Assembly (NCBI GenBank): GCA_947589305.1
Contig: CANQAP010000012.1
Span: 1 to 51,478, forward strand
DNA: 51,478 nucleotides
Reading direction: 5' to 3'
From: an uncultured Lachnospiraceae bacterium
GTDB taxonomy: Bacteria; Bacillota; Clostridia; Lachnospirales; Lachnospiraceae
Shown here: positions 17,489 to 26,753 of the stretch, piece by piece
Layout of the letters: every line of letters begins with the position of its first letter
How positions within the stretch are numbered: position 1 is the first letter of the stretch
Notes under the pieces: generated by a model
Seen by the model: the letters and a program-made list of their open reading frames with translations, nothing else
Databases searched by the model: none
Told to the model about the DNA's origin: nothing
Made by a program: the position numbers and the translations under genes

Positions 17489-18197
17489 GTTCCTCACCCC
17501 TTTCCAGCAATTCGTATATCCGTCCCCGATCTTCTTCAAAATACTGCTCCGTCAGGGCTTTCATCCGATCCGTCGGATAATACCGGTCCCCAGCCTCAAG
17601 CAGTAAACCCTGATTCACCAGAAAATTGCAAACTAATTTTGTAAATCCCATCTGTGATGCTCTGGATGCCCGAAGCTGTTCCCGCTCTTCGCCGGTCACC
17701 AAAGGCAGTTCCTCCCACAAAAGGGCGATACTCTTAAAACTGTTTTCTTCCAAGTCCTCCATGGCATAGACCTGAAGATCACTCGTAATCGCAGTCAGGG
17801 ATACCGTGATCTCATTTACCAACTCTTCTAAATGAACATATTCCCGATACTGATAGGTTGCCGAATCCTTATAAAAGCATAGCAAGAGCCGATACATCAC
17901 ATAATAACCCATATATAATTCTTTGTTATAACGCAGCCCCATCAGGCGCTTTAATTCTTCATTCGTATAACCAAATACCCGATTGCCTTCACCGGCGCTT
18001 AAATAGAGTGCCTCGCGGTATTCATAGACCGTCAGGTTCAGCTTCTTTAAGATCTGATTTAAGATCTCATACACTTCTGCATTCTGTTCATACTCTTCAT
18101 AGAGACTGCCATTCTCCGGATGCGAACGCTTGATCTCTTCCCCCATGGTTAGCTTCGCATAGATTTCTAATGCTTTCTCCATATTCCGACTATCCAT
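17475..18197 (-). CDS. JetB/MksE-like condensin subunit (DUF6063-like)
   Basis: 240 residues from the ATG at 18197, with AGGAAGGAAG about 8 bases upstream; a GTG at 18224 is possible but has no ribosome site. It is a largely helical, soluble protein: KALEIYAKLTMGEEI, then YEILNQILKKLNLTVYEYREALYLS, and a C-terminal winged-helix-like part ending in DRYYPTDRMKALTEQYF. The size, the position between the kleisin-like and SMC-like genes, and overlap with the latter fit the MukE/MksE/JetB role of bridging kleisin and SMC. I associate it with DUF6063, but that assignment should be verified. Confidence 0.72.
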   Translation of the reverse strand: MDSRNMEKALEIYAKLTMGEEIKRSHPENGSLYEEYEQNAEVYEILNQILKKLNLTVYEYREALYLSAGEGNRVFGYTNEELKRLMGLRYNKELYMGYYVMYRLLLCFYKDSATYQYREYVHLEELVNEITVSLTAITSDLQVYAMEDLEENSFKSIALLWEELPLVTGEEREQLRASRASQMGFTKLVCNFLVNQGLLLEAGDRYYPTDRMKALTEQYFEEDRGRIYELLERGEEHAEH

Positions 18198-18231
18198 ACT
18201 CGATTCTTCCTTCCTCTTTACCACTGATCGA

Positions 18232-19776
18232 TCACTTGGAAAACAATATATTTGTCATTGTAAATTCCGTGTCTCCCTGTTGGATCCGTATCTCTTCCTG
18301 CTCTAAAAACGTCAGCGAAATATCCATATCCCGGAACCGTTCCCGTTCCGTTTCCGACCACTCCTCAAGGATCACGTTTTCAAGGAATGTCTCCGGTTTT
18401 TCATATAATTGCTTCATGGAATACGATGTCTTCTGCGCAATGTGTACCATAAACGAATAATAATCGCCGTTTTTCAAAAAGTCTTCTCCGTACTTAATCT
18501 CTAAGATTGCATTCCATTCTTTCAGTTCTATCGTTCCTTTTTTGTCCAACTGGTCCAGTAATTCATAAAAAATGCGTCCAAAATTATGGGCGATCCGTTG
18601 CTCTTCCGCTTCATCCTGATAGCGGAAGTCATAATCGGTCTGCTCGTTTCGTACAACTTCGCCCTGCTCCGGATTGTCGGATTTATATGTCAGCATATTA
18701 TCTATATTTTTCAATGCAAAGGATTTATTCAGCTTCGGAGCAAACAATGGCGCCAAGATATAGATCATGCCTGCCGGATTATCCGCCTGTTCTAACTTTT
18801 TCAAACAGCCCTGAAAATCGAAAACATTGCGTAATTTCCTAAGCTTTGCCTGATGGATCATTTTGTCTGCAACATCCTGAAGATGCGTGGTCTCCCGTAT
18901 CAGTTCCCCATGTCGGTGAATCGTCTTTTTTAATTCCGTTTCCAACTGGCTGATCTCTTCTAACGATCGATAGAAAGCGGTCGTTTCCCGTGTTCCGTTG
19001 CCTTCCAAGGAAGCTTTATGCAGCGTCTGTTCGATCAATGCCTTATTCTTTGCAAACAGTTTTTGTTCTTCTTCAAACCAACGGGCGACCGTTTGCATAT
19101 ATGCTTCACACGCCTGCGTCCCCTGAAAAACATCCTCCCCGAGCAGGTCCATTGCCGCTTCTTTTTGCGCCACCAACCGCCGGACTTCATTTTGGATTCT
19201 TCGAACGACTTCAATCCCGCCTTTAAAATTCTTTGCAATGATCATCTTTTCCAGCAAAAGCTGCTGGATACTGATCTTACTTTCTTCTTTGATCTCTTTC
19301 GTATCTAAATAGAATTCTATGCCTTCCGCCGTGATCCGGTATTCCACGGTTTGTTGATTCAGAGTACTTTCGATCAGCCTGACACGGGCAGTTTTTTTCT
19401 TTTTATCTTCCGGATCAAAAAAATGAAACTCGAACGGGCGACCGTCATTTTTTAGTTTTTCAAATATGTACTCCACCAGTTCTTTCGTTTCATCCTCATT
19501 TGTTTGGAGATCAAAATCCCGCCGCAGCAGTTCCGTTAAGAACCGCTCATATTGCTCATATGTGATCGGCGCTTCATTGAACTGATTTTCATGAATGAAA
19601 AACCGCAGGCTCGCCATCGTGATATATCCCATATCCAGTTCACTGTAACGTCCTTCTTTATATTGAGTAAACGTCGTTTCATTTAAAACAAAAAAGGGAT
19701 AGTATTTCCGCAAATTCTGCATGCGCACGTGATGTTCTTCCATAATATCATTGATCATGATGTAAGATTCTGCCAC
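18232..19776 (-). CDS. JetA/MksF kleisin-like subunit (DUF5716-like)
   Basis: 514 residues, starting at a GTG (19776) that has GAAGGAGA 8 bases upstream. The N-terminal half is a winged-helix/helical region (LRKYYPFFVLNETTFTQY, YITMASLRFF) and the middle is helical and charged (residues 150-330). The C-terminus (DYYSFMVHIAQKTSYSMKQ, ILEEWSETERERFRDMDI) would contact the SMC head. The pattern matches the type III Wadjet JetA family formerly called DUF5716. It is the first gene of the operon and is followed by the JetB-like gene after 34 bases. Confidence 0.75.
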   Translation of the reverse strand: MAESYIMINDIMEEHHVRMQNLRKYYPFFVLNETTFTQYKEGRYSELDMGYITMASLRFFIHENQFNEAPITYEQYERFLTELLRRDFDLQTNEDETKELVEYIFEKLKNDGRPFEFHFFDPEDKKKKTARVRLIESTLNQQTVEYRITAEGIEFYLDTKEIKEESKISIQQLLLEKMIIAKNFKGGIEVVRRIQNEVRRLVAQKEAAMDLLGEDVFQGTQACEAYMQTVARWFEEEQKLFAKNKALIEQTLHKASLEGNGTRETTAFYRSLEEISQLETELKKTIHRHGELIRETTHLQDVADKMIHQAKLRKLRNVFDFQGCLKKLEQADNPAGMIYILAPLFAPKLNKSFALKNIDNMLTYKSDNPEQGEVVRNEQTDYDFRYQDEAEEQRIAHNFGRIFYELLDQLDKKGTIELKEWNAILEIKYGEDFLKNGDYYSFMVHIAQKTSYSMKQLYEKPETFLENVILEEWSETERERFRDMDISLTFLEQEEIRIQQGDTEFTMTNILFSK

Positions 19777-19834
19777 GTCCAGTCTCCTTCATAGATGATG
19801 CTGTTTCTCTAAAATCGTTCCGTTTTATCTATAT

Positions 19835-19863
19835 ATAGTACCATAACCATCAATCTGTTACAA
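19835..19863 (-). promoter_or_regulatory. Promoter of the Jet-like operon
   Basis: TTGTAA (19863-19858) and TACTAT (19840-19835) with a 17-base spacer on the minus strand, about 58 bases upstream of the GTG start. Confidence 0.6.
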
Positions 19864-19890
19864 CCTTTCCGTCCGGTCGTAACACGCAAT

Positions 19891-19932
19891 ACAGGGCGGA
19901 TAACAAAGCCTTCTGACTGATATCCGCCCTGT
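19891..19932 (-). terminator. Terminator-like hairpin after fba
   Basis: Perfect 12-bp stem ACAGGGCGGATA (19891-19902) / TATCCGCCCTGT (19921-19932) with an 18-nt loop, 30 bases beyond the fba stop codon. The following minus-strand bases are only weakly T-rich. It separates fba transcription from the Jet-like promoter. Confidence 0.7.
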
Positions 19933-19961
19933 GTGTCTGATTCTTTACCGCCCGCTTCTGA

Positions 19962-20825
19962 TCAAGCCTTGCCAACCGAACCAAATAATTCCATTTTTTC
20001 TTTCACGGTAGCCTTGATCGCTTCCGCGCCCGGAGCCAGTAATTTACGAGGATCGAATCCCTTTCCTTGCAGATCCTTACCTTCTTCAATATACTTACGG
20101 GTGGCAGCCGCAAATGATAACTGGCACTCCGTATTGACATTGATCTTAGCAACGCCTAAAGAGATGGCTTTCTTGATCATATCCTCCGGAATACCGGTAC
20201 CGCCATGCAATACCAACGGCATATCGCCCGTCAGCTTCTGGATGGCATCCAAGGTTTCAAAGCTTAATCCTTCCCAGTTATCCGGATATTTACCGTGAAT
20301 ATTACCGATACCTGCTGCCAGCATGGTGACGCCCAAATCTGCGATCGCCTTGCATTCCTGCGGATCCGCACATTCGCCTTTGCCGATCACGCCGTCTTCC
20401 TCGCCGCCAATAGCACCGACTTCTGCCTCCAAAGATAATCCTAACTGATTACATGTCTCTACCAGTTCCTTCGTCTTTGCGATATTCTCTTCGATCGGAT
20501 AATGAGAACCGTCAAACATAATAGACGAGAATCCGGCTTCGATACATTTCTTTGCTCCTTCATAAGAACCGTGGTCTAAATGTAACGCTACCGGAACCGT
20601 AATATTCAATTCCTCGATCATCGCCTTTACCATAGCGGCTACTGTCTTGTATCCGGTCATATACTTACCGGCACCTTCTGATACGCCTAAGATAACCGGC
20701 GACTGCAATTCCTGTGCCGTTAACAAAATAGACTTTGTCCATTCCAGATTGTTGATGTTAAACTGACCAACTGCATAATGTCCTGCTTTTGCCTTGGTCA
20801 ACATTTCTTTTGCCGATACTAACAT
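19962..20825 (-). CDS. fba: Class II fructose-bisphosphate aldolase
   Basis: 287 residues from the ATG at 20825, with GGAGG upstream. It is a zinc-dependent glycolytic enzyme cleaving fructose 1,6-bisphosphate to dihydroxyacetone phosphate and glyceraldehyde 3-phosphate. Visible marks are ALHLDHGS (proton-donor Asp and metal His), MFDGSHYPIEENI, EVGAIGGEEDG, NIHGKYPDNW (metal His), LHGGTGIPEDMIKKAI and KINVNTE. Length and motifs are those of the Fba/GatY group. It is flanked by its own promoter and terminator, so it is monocistronic. Confidence 0.95.
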   Translation of the reverse strand: MLVSAKEMLTKAKAGHYAVGQFNINNLEWTKSILLTAQELQSPVILGVSEGAGKYMTGYKTVAAMVKAMIEELNITVPVALHLDHGSYEGAKKCIEAGFSSIMFDGSHYPIEENIAKTKELVETCNQLGLSLEAEVGAIGGEEDGVIGKGECADPQECKAIADLGVTMLAAGIGNIHGKYPDNWEGLSFETLDAIQKLTGDMPLVLHGGTGIPEDMIKKAISLGVAKINVNTECQLSFAAATRKYIEEGKDLQGKGFDPRKLLAPGAEAIKATVKEKMELFGSVGKA

Positions 20826-20894
20826 AATAAATCCTCCATTTGTCTTAGTGTCACACTTGACCGTGTGCAATCATAAGATAAGTATACCCCATTT

Positions 20895-20923
20895 TATATA
20901 AGAAATAAAGTAGAAATTGACAA
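20895..20923 (-). promoter_or_regulatory. Promoter of fba
   Basis: TTGTCA (20923-20918) and TATATA (20900-20895) separated by 17 bases on the minus strand, 70 bases upstream of the fba ATG. Confidence 0.6.
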
Positions 20924-20941
20924 TCCTTACCAATCCGTTTT

Positions 20942-21379
20942 CTACAAAAAATCACCGATGCAGTCATAATGAAAATAGACCAGCAGTACATTCCGCAGGA
21001 TCGCATTGACAACGACGATTCCCAAAGCCACATAGCAAAACCACACCCGAAGATAATAATAACGCTTTCCGTTGTTGAGAATCAGCGTAATGACCGCGCC
21101 TATATAATATTCCAATAATACTGCCGCCAGAAACAGTACGATCGGGTGGCTGGACAACGATTCCAAAACATGAAAGTGCAGTAACGCATAAACCGCGCGC
21201 GTCCCTCCACATCCCGGGCAATATAGATGCAGGATCTCATGAAAGGCACACGGCGCATTCCATTCCTGAAAAAACGGTAAATGCTTCCATGCCATCAGCG
21301 CCAAAAACAGCAGGATACATCCGATATTTACCCATATAAAAATTCTTCTTTCGTTTTTTATGAAGCTGTTTTGTTTCAA
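20942..21379 (-). CDS. DUF2752 family membrane protein
   Basis: 145 residues from a TTG start with AAGAGG 8 bases upstream. It has an N-terminal membrane helix, then the family signature CPGCGGTRAVYALLH (two cysteines in CPGCG), then two more hydrophobic stretches. DUF2752 proteins are small membrane proteins of unknown function. It lies just upstream of the fba promoter and appears to be transcribed separately. Confidence 0.85.
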   Translation of the reverse strand: MKQNSFIKNERRIFIWVNIGCILLFLALMAWKHLPFFQEWNAPCAFHEILHLYCPGCGGTRAVYALLHFHVLESLSSHPIVLFLAAVLLEYYIGAVITLILNNGKRYYYLRVWFCYVALGIVVVNAILRNVLLVYFHYDCIGDFL

Positions 21380-21557
21380 TCTTTTAACCTCTTACCCCTT
21401 TGTTTTCTCCCCTAAGTATACTCTTCTTCTTCTGTCATCGCAACCGCATCCTTTACAATGACTTGCCATTTTTTTTGTGATATGATACTGTCATGATAAG
21501 ACAGTCACCGAAAAAAATCCGCTGAAACCGTCAACAGGCTGATAGAAGGGAAACCGC

Positions 21558-22775
21558 ATGAAAATCGACCAGTACACACTTTTTATCCATTATCTGTTTA
21601 ATATCAATCATATCCCGGCATTCCTATACCAAGGGGATGATCTGTTGCTGCAGATTCCCACCAGTCCATGTATGATCGAACATAGCCGTTCCTATCTGCG
21701 TCAGCTTCAGGATATCGGTCAAACGGTTGCATATCTGACGACTCCATACGACGCATATTACGGATGCGTGCATATCACGGATGAAGATCTATGGTTGTTT
21801 CTTGGACCTTATTTTTTGATATCCGTGACGCAAGAGCAGCTTCCGAATCTGTTTCGTACCATGCAGATCCCGGAAGCAGAACAGGAACATATGAGTATGT
21901 TTCTAAACGGACTAGCATTCGGTCCTCTGCACCGTTTTCTGTCTTATTTATCGTGTCTGAATTTTACTTTTAACCGTCAGATCGTAACGATTGAAGACAT
22001 TGACCAGTCGTCCATACCGGAAGATGCAGAAAAAGCGATCCGTACCGTATATACCAATGCAAATTATGAATCCCGTGAGAACACTGTGTTACACAATACG
22101 TATTTGCAGGAAATGCAGCGATTGGAACTGATCACGAACGGGGATACCGTCGGCATGAAAAAGATCTTAGCCACTCCGATATCCGGGAGGCAGGGACGCA
22201 TCGGGCATGACGCACTGCGGCAGGCTAAAAATATCTTTATCGCCGATTGCACCATGTGTACACGCGCTGCCATTGCCGGTGGTCTCGATATAGAGGAAGC
22301 CTATAATCTAAGCGATATCTTTATCCAAACCAGCGAAAGTTATGGCAGTGTTGCCGATGTCGAACGTCTTCAGAAGAACATGCCTTTAGAATTTGCGGAA
22401 CGCGTAGAACAGGAAATCCGGTTAAAAAACGTTTCTCCGCTGATCATGTCCGCCATCCATTATATCAAAGAGCATGTCAACGAGCCTCTTCAGGCGGACA
22501 TCATCGCATCTTATGTCAACTTAAGCACCTCTCATTTTTTGAAACGCTTTAAATCCGAAACAGGCATGGGATTATCTACCTATATCATGCAGACAAAAAT
22601 ACATGAAGCATGCACCCTCCTGTCTTACACGGACAAATCCCTAACGGAAATCAGTAACTATTTATACTTTTCCAGCCAAAGCTATTTTCAGAATGTATTT
22701 AAAAAAATCACCGGCATGACACCTAGGCGTTATCGTAACCAAATGAAAAAACCGAGTTTTTTAAAAACCCGGTAA
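21558..22775 (+). CDS. AraC family transcriptional regulator with large sensor domain
   Basis: 405 residues, ATG preceded by AGAAGGG. The N-terminal 290 residues form a helical/alpha-beta sensor region found in a Clostridial group of AraC proteins (YYGCVHITDEDLWLFLGPYF, CTMCTRAAIAGGLDIEEAY). The C-terminal domain has two helix-turn-helices: LQADIIASYVNLSTSHFLKRFKSETG and LTEISNYLYFSSQSYFQNVFKKITGMTPRRYR. Target genes are unknown; no obvious operon partner. It converges with the DUF2974 gene on a shared terminator. Confidence 0.88.
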   Translation: MKIDQYTLFIHYLFNINHIPAFLYQGDDLLLQIPTSPCMIEHSRSYLRQLQDIGQTVAYLTTPYDAYYGCVHITDEDLWLFLGPYFLISVTQEQLPNLFRTMQIPEAEQEHMSMFLNGLAFGPLHRFLSYLSCLNFTFNRQIVTIEDIDQSSIPEDAEKAIRTVYTNANYESRENTVLHNTYLQEMQRLELITNGDTVGMKKILATPISGRQGRIGHDALRQAKNIFIADCTMCTRAAIAGGLDIEEAYNLSDIFIQTSESYGSVADVERLQKNMPLEFAERVEQEIRLKNVSPLIMSAIHYIKEHVNEPLQADIIASYVNLSTSHFLKRFKSETGMGLSTYIMQTKIHEACTLLSYTDKSLTEISNYLYFSSQSYFQNVFKKITGMTPRRYRNQMKKPSFLKTR

Positions 22776-22803
22776 AAGGGATGGATCATCCGTCCTTTTT
22801 TTT
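22774..22803. terminator. Terminator between converging genes
   Basis: AAAGGGATGG/CCGTCCTTT stem (one bulge) followed by a run of eight T on the plus strand. It overlaps both the end of the AraC-type gene and the lysine-rich last codons of the opposite gene. Confidence 0.65.
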
Positions 22804-23910
22804 ACGCCGCAACGGTTTTTCAGGTGTCAAAGACCGGCTGAACTCTTCGATCAACCAATGGCGGCTGTCTTTTATCATCTGTTTTAAATCCGGATTTTTC
22901 CAGATGCTACGCTGCAGGTTCCATAATTTATAACGCCATCGTTTTTCGCCAAAGTCGCGCAAACTTTCGATATCCGATTCCTCAACCAAATGGAAGAATG
23001 CAGTTACAAATCGTTTTCTTTCTTCCAAAGACAGGGAATAAATCCAGTCATGAAGCGTCTGATCCATGAGCCGACTGTCTTTTTTTTGCTTTGGCATAGC
23101 GATCAACCGCGTTCCCAATACTCTCCACGAAATCGGATCATGCTGCATGATGCCCCGTCCTTCACTGCTGACTACGGTATATTCTTCGTCATGTTCTAAC
23201 AGCATGCCGATAAACGAAGCCGTCGGCACATATTTGCGGATTCGCTGCCTGATGTTCTGATAACCGTTGCTGGACAGCATCTTTTTGGAAAAGCCCGGTC
23301 CGTCAAAATTATAGATTTCCATGATACGATTCTGAACCTCAGGCTTTGCCTTTGCAGCCGCATAAACGGAAAGATTGCCTCCTTTCGAATGCCCGCCGAG
23401 CCAGATCGGACCGTTACAGGTTTTTCCCACATAGTTTAAATAATCCACCGCTTTTCTCTGTGCCGGCACCGTTTCAAAACACATTTTAAAATTCTCTTTC
23501 CAGCCGATCATGCTGTCATCCGTCCCCCGAAACGCGATATAGTATTTTTTGTCTTCCATTTGGATACATAAGGCGCTGAACTGACTTTCTTCTGTTTTAC
23601 TGACAGAATTCTGATACTTCATCAAATACAAATCGCCAAAACGTTTTGTTTCTGCCAAACGCCGCATCGCAAAAGGCGCCATCTTGATCAATGAAAATTC
23701 CTGAAGTAACTGTTTTTCTTCTCTTTCCTTCCAAAACGCGTGGGATGCTTCCCGGAGCGTTATGCGTTCCCGCTCCCACGGAGAAGGAACAATGGAATCA
23801 AACGGAACATATGATAAATTTGCCAGTATCAGGCTGTCTATCTCATTCATCGGACTTTGCGCAAATGTTAAATCCCCTCTCCAATTCAGATAATCTATCA
23901 TGTTCGCCAT
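22786..23910 (-). CDS. DUF2974 family alpha/beta-hydrolase-like protein
   Basis: 374 residues from the ATG at 23910 (AGAGGTAA upstream), giving the family start MANMIDYLNWRGDLTF. The lipase-like core shows YIAFRGTDDSMIGWKENF and the nucleophile elbow GGHSKGGNLSVYAA. Downstream NFDGPGFS and MQHDPISW supply candidate Asp and His of a Ser-Asp-His triad. DUF2974 proteins are common in gut Firmicutes and are annotated as putative lipases or Mbeg1-like, with unknown substrates. There is no signal peptide. Monocistronic by context. Confidence 0.88.
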   Translation of the reverse strand: MANMIDYLNWRGDLTFAQSPMNEIDSLILANLSYVPFDSIVPSPWERERITLREASHAFWKEREEKQLLQEFSLIKMAPFAMRRLAETKRFGDLYLMKYQNSVSKTEESQFSALCIQMEDKKYYIAFRGTDDSMIGWKENFKMCFETVPAQRKAVDYLNYVGKTCNGPIWLGGHSKGGNLSVYAAAKAKPEVQNRIMEIYNFDGPGFSKKMLSSNGYQNIRQRIRKYVPTASFIGMLLEHDEEYTVVSSEGRGIMQHDPISWRVLGTRLIAMPKQKKDSRLMDQTLHDWIYSLSLEERKRFVTAFFHLVEESDIESLRDFGEKRWRYKLWNLQRSIWKNPDLKQMIKDSRHWLIEEFSRSLTPEKPLRRKKKDG

Positions 23911-24125
23911 ACTGCTTACCTCTGCCATACAAGATTGAGATGACTGAATCTCGTTTTACTATTAGTATAGGCAAGCTTTGGCTTCCTAATCCGTCCCCTT
24001 CGCCATAATCTTTATGTTTTGTTTAGAATTTCATCAGAATTTGGACACACAAAAAACACAATTATTTACTATAGTATTTTTTGTAAGAGCTTTTCATATA
24101 TTTGAATCCTCTCTCCCCTCATTGG

Positions 24126-24163
24126 AAATGGCTGGCGCTCCGGACGGAGTTTACCAGCCATTT
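24126..24163 (-). terminator. Terminator-like hairpin after the acyl-CoA ligase gene
   Basis: Perfect 10-bp stem AAATGGCTGG (24126-24135) / CCAGCCATTT (24154-24163), immediately beyond the stop codon of the gene at 24171. No clear T run follows. Confidence 0.5.
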
Positions 24164-24170
24164 CTGTATG

Positions 24171-25805
24171 TTATGCTTTATTTTGTTCTTCTACCAGACG
24201 TTCCGCTCCATACATCTTTCTCAGTTTCGGTTTTTCAATCTTACCGGTTGGATTCCGAGGAATCTCTGCGAAAATGATTTTTTTCGGTCGTTTATATCGT
24301 GGCAGCCTCAGGCAGAATTCATTCATCTCCTCTTCCGAGCAGCGATAGTTTTCTTTAATTTCAATGACAGCCGCCGTAATCTCACCGAGACGCTTATCCG
24401 GCAAACCTATCACAGCTACATCTTTCACCGCACTATGACAACGGATAAAATCTTCAATCTGTACCGGATAAATGTTTTCTCCTCCGCTGATGATGACATC
24501 CTTTTTCCGATCGACTAAGAAAATGAATCCGTCTTCGTCCTGCATTGCCATATCACCGGTATACAGCCAGTCATCTTTCAGTATTTCCGCCGTTGCTTTT
24601 GGATTCTTATAATAGCAGGTCATAACTCCCGGTCCTTTTACGCACAGTTCTCCGACTTCGCCCTGTTTCACCGGCGTTCCGTCTTCCTGAACGATCTTGA
24701 CTTCCCAACCATAGCCAGCCACTCCGATCGCTCCGACTTTGTGAATATTTTCCACTCCCAAATGGACGCAACCCGGTCCGATGGATTCTGATAATCCATA
24801 GTTCGTATCATATTGATGATGCGGAAAATATTCCATCCAACGTTTGATCAGACTCGGCGGCACCGGCTGCGCTCCTATGTGCATCAGACGAAGCTGCGAC
24901 AATTCATAATCTTCGCATTTGATATCTCCCCGATCCAAGGCATCCAATAAGTCCTGCGCCCAAGGCACCAATAGCCAGACAATCGTACATCGCTCTTTTG
25001 AAATGGCATCTAAAATAAATTCCGGTTTTGTTCCCTTCAGCAGAACCGCCTTTCCACCGGATATCAAGCTGCCGAACCAGTGCATTTTCGCCCCGGTATG
25101 ATAAAGCGGCGGGATACATAAAAAGACATCTTCCTTTGTCTGCCCGTGATGCTTTTGTTCCACGATACAGGAATGAACCAGACTGGTATGATTATGTAAG
25201 ATGGCTTTCGGAAATCCGGTAGTACCGGAAGAAAAATAAATAGCGGCATTATCGTCATCCGTAATGCTGATCTCCGGTTTCCGGCTGGAACAGTTAGATG
25301 TTAAATGATTATAATCCTCCGCAAACGTCGGGCAGTTCTCTCCCACATAAAATAATAATCGGTTCTTCGCGATCTCTTCCGCAATTTCTTCAACACGACC
25401 GATAAACTCCGGTCCAAACACCAAAATATCCACATCCGCTAAATCCAGACAATATTGAATCTCATCCGAAGCATAGCGGAAATTCAAAGGCACCGCCAAA
25501 GCCCCGGTCTTTAGGATTCCAAAATAAATCGGAAGCCATTCCAAACAATTCATCAATAAGATCGCTACTTTATCGTCCTTTTTGATCCCTCTGCTTAGCA
25601 GCAGATTCGCGAAACGGTTTGCCTTCTCATCAAAAACATTCCATGTGATCTCGCGACGGTAATGCTCCAGCGGATTTGGTTCCATCAATTCATATTCTTT
25701 CCATGTCACTCTCCGTCGTTCTTTAATCTCCGGATTAATTTCCACCAAAGCAATATCGTTTGGATATTCTCTGGCATTATGCTCTAATAGTTCCGTGATC
25801 GGCAT
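24171..25805 (-). CDS. AMP-forming acyl-CoA ligase
   Basis: 544 residues, GAGGAGG before the ATG. It belongs to the ANL superfamily, activating a carboxylic acid to acyl-AMP and then to the CoA thioester. AMP-binding core YFSSGTTGFPKAILH (about residue 195), TNYGLSESIGPG, the YTGDMAMQDEDGFIFLVDRKKD hinge and the catalytic lysine in NPTGKIEKPKLRK are all intact. The substrate is not evident; medium-chain fatty and aryl acids are both plausible. About 6 kb away is iorAB, whose aryl-pyruvate metabolism produces aryl-acetyl compounds, but no operon links them. Confidence 0.9.
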   Translation of the reverse strand: MPITELLEHNAREYPNDIALVEINPEIKERRRVTWKEYELMEPNPLEHYRREITWNVFDEKANRFANLLLSRGIKKDDKVAILLMNCLEWLPIYFGILKTGALAVPLNFRYASDEIQYCLDLADVDILVFGPEFIGRVEEIAEEIAKNRLLFYVGENCPTFAEDYNHLTSNCSSRKPEISITDDDNAAIYFSSGTTGFPKAILHNHTSLVHSCIVEQKHHGQTKEDVFLCIPPLYHTGAKMHWFGSLISGGKAVLLKGTKPEFILDAISKERCTIVWLLVPWAQDLLDALDRGDIKCEDYELSQLRLMHIGAQPVPPSLIKRWMEYFPHHQYDTNYGLSESIGPGCVHLGVENIHKVGAIGVAGYGWEVKIVQEDGTPVKQGEVGELCVKGPGVMTCYYKNPKATAEILKDDWLYTGDMAMQDEDGFIFLVDRKKDVIISGGENIYPVQIEDFIRCHSAVKDVAVIGLPDKRLGEITAAVIEIKENYRCSEEEMNEFCLRLPRYKRPKKIIFAEIPRNPTGKIEKPKLRKMYGAERLVEEQNKA

Positions 25806-25894
25806 TCTATATTCCTCCTCAGTCTCTTTTTTGCTCCTTGCTGCAAAAAATCCTATTAGAATATTTTAGCACATTAAAGTAAAGAAGTAAATAT

Positions 25895-26551
25895 CTATCC
25901 CATCATTGACAGACCCAAGCTGATCATCAAGATATACATAATCGTTTTTGGAATCATCAGCATACCCACTTTGGGATGCTCTTTCGCATACAATGTAACC
26001 GGAAAATAAAATAAGAAACTGCATGTAATACTGCATGCCATGGCAATGCCAAATCCACCACCGGATATCCAAAACAGAACCACTTCTACTGCTCCGGTGA
26101 TTGCAAATACAGTATTTCTCCAAATAGACAGCGTTTTGTTACCGCCTTGCAGCCAACGATTTTGCGGCAAAAAGCATATTACAATCCTAGCCAATGCCGT
26201 GATCCAGACCACGATTGCCGCTGCGTTTGCGATTGCCCGGGTCGGATTCAACTCTTTCCATATATAAAAAAGCAAAATATAAAAGACCGTCATGGTAACC
26301 GAAGTAACCGCCAGCCCGATATCCATCCAGCGCCGGACTTGTTCCGAATCCCCTCGAATCTGTTTGACCACTCTTGGAATCAAATGAAAGGCATCCCCGC
26401 CTCCCAACAGCAACGTCATGATCCCATACAGCAAAAACACTCTTTGCTCGCCATGTGTCAAAAACAGAATACCTGCTATCAGGTCAAACAGCAGATATGC
26501 AATGCAAAAAACGGATTCTCCAATTCGCATTCCCATTTTATTTTCAGTCAT
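25895..26551 (-). CDS. Multi-spanning membrane protein of unknown function
   Basis: 218 residues, GGAAGAGGAG before the ATG. About six to seven hydrophobic helices, with a conserved-looking loop GGGDAFHLIPRVV after the second. Function not known. It lies 89 bases upstream of the acyl-CoA ligase gene on the same strand and could be cotranscribed with it. Confidence 0.75.
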   Translation of the reverse strand: MTENKMGMRIGESVFCIAYLLFDLIAGILFLTHGEQRVFLLYGIMTLLLGGGDAFHLIPRVVKQIRGDSEQVRRWMDIGLAVTSVTMTVFYILLFYIWKELNPTRAIANAAAIVVWITALARIVICFLPQNRWLQGGNKTLSIWRNTVFAITGAVEVVLFWISGGGFGIAMACSITCSFLFYFPVTLYAKEHPKVGMLMIPKTIMYILMISLGLSMMG

Positions 26552-26753
26552 ACGCGTTTACTCCTCTTCCTTTTACCAAACCTGACTTTTTTGATACGAA
26601 ACCGTTCCGTTGAAAGAAACAAACAGTGAAAATATCGACTCGTTCCGCCTGTTTTAGGAAATTTCTAATGAGTTCGACATGGTTTTGTTTCAATATCCAT
26701 AATAGAAGCCATCTGTTTATACTCCCTACACTTATTTTTGAAGTCTTAATCAA

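Noticed and set aside
26544-26753. 69-codon minus-strand frame between the nuclease-like gene and the membrane-protein gene, plus a 15-codon ATG frame inside it.
   Set aside because: Starts at TTG without a ribosome site, overlaps real genes at both ends and resembles no family.
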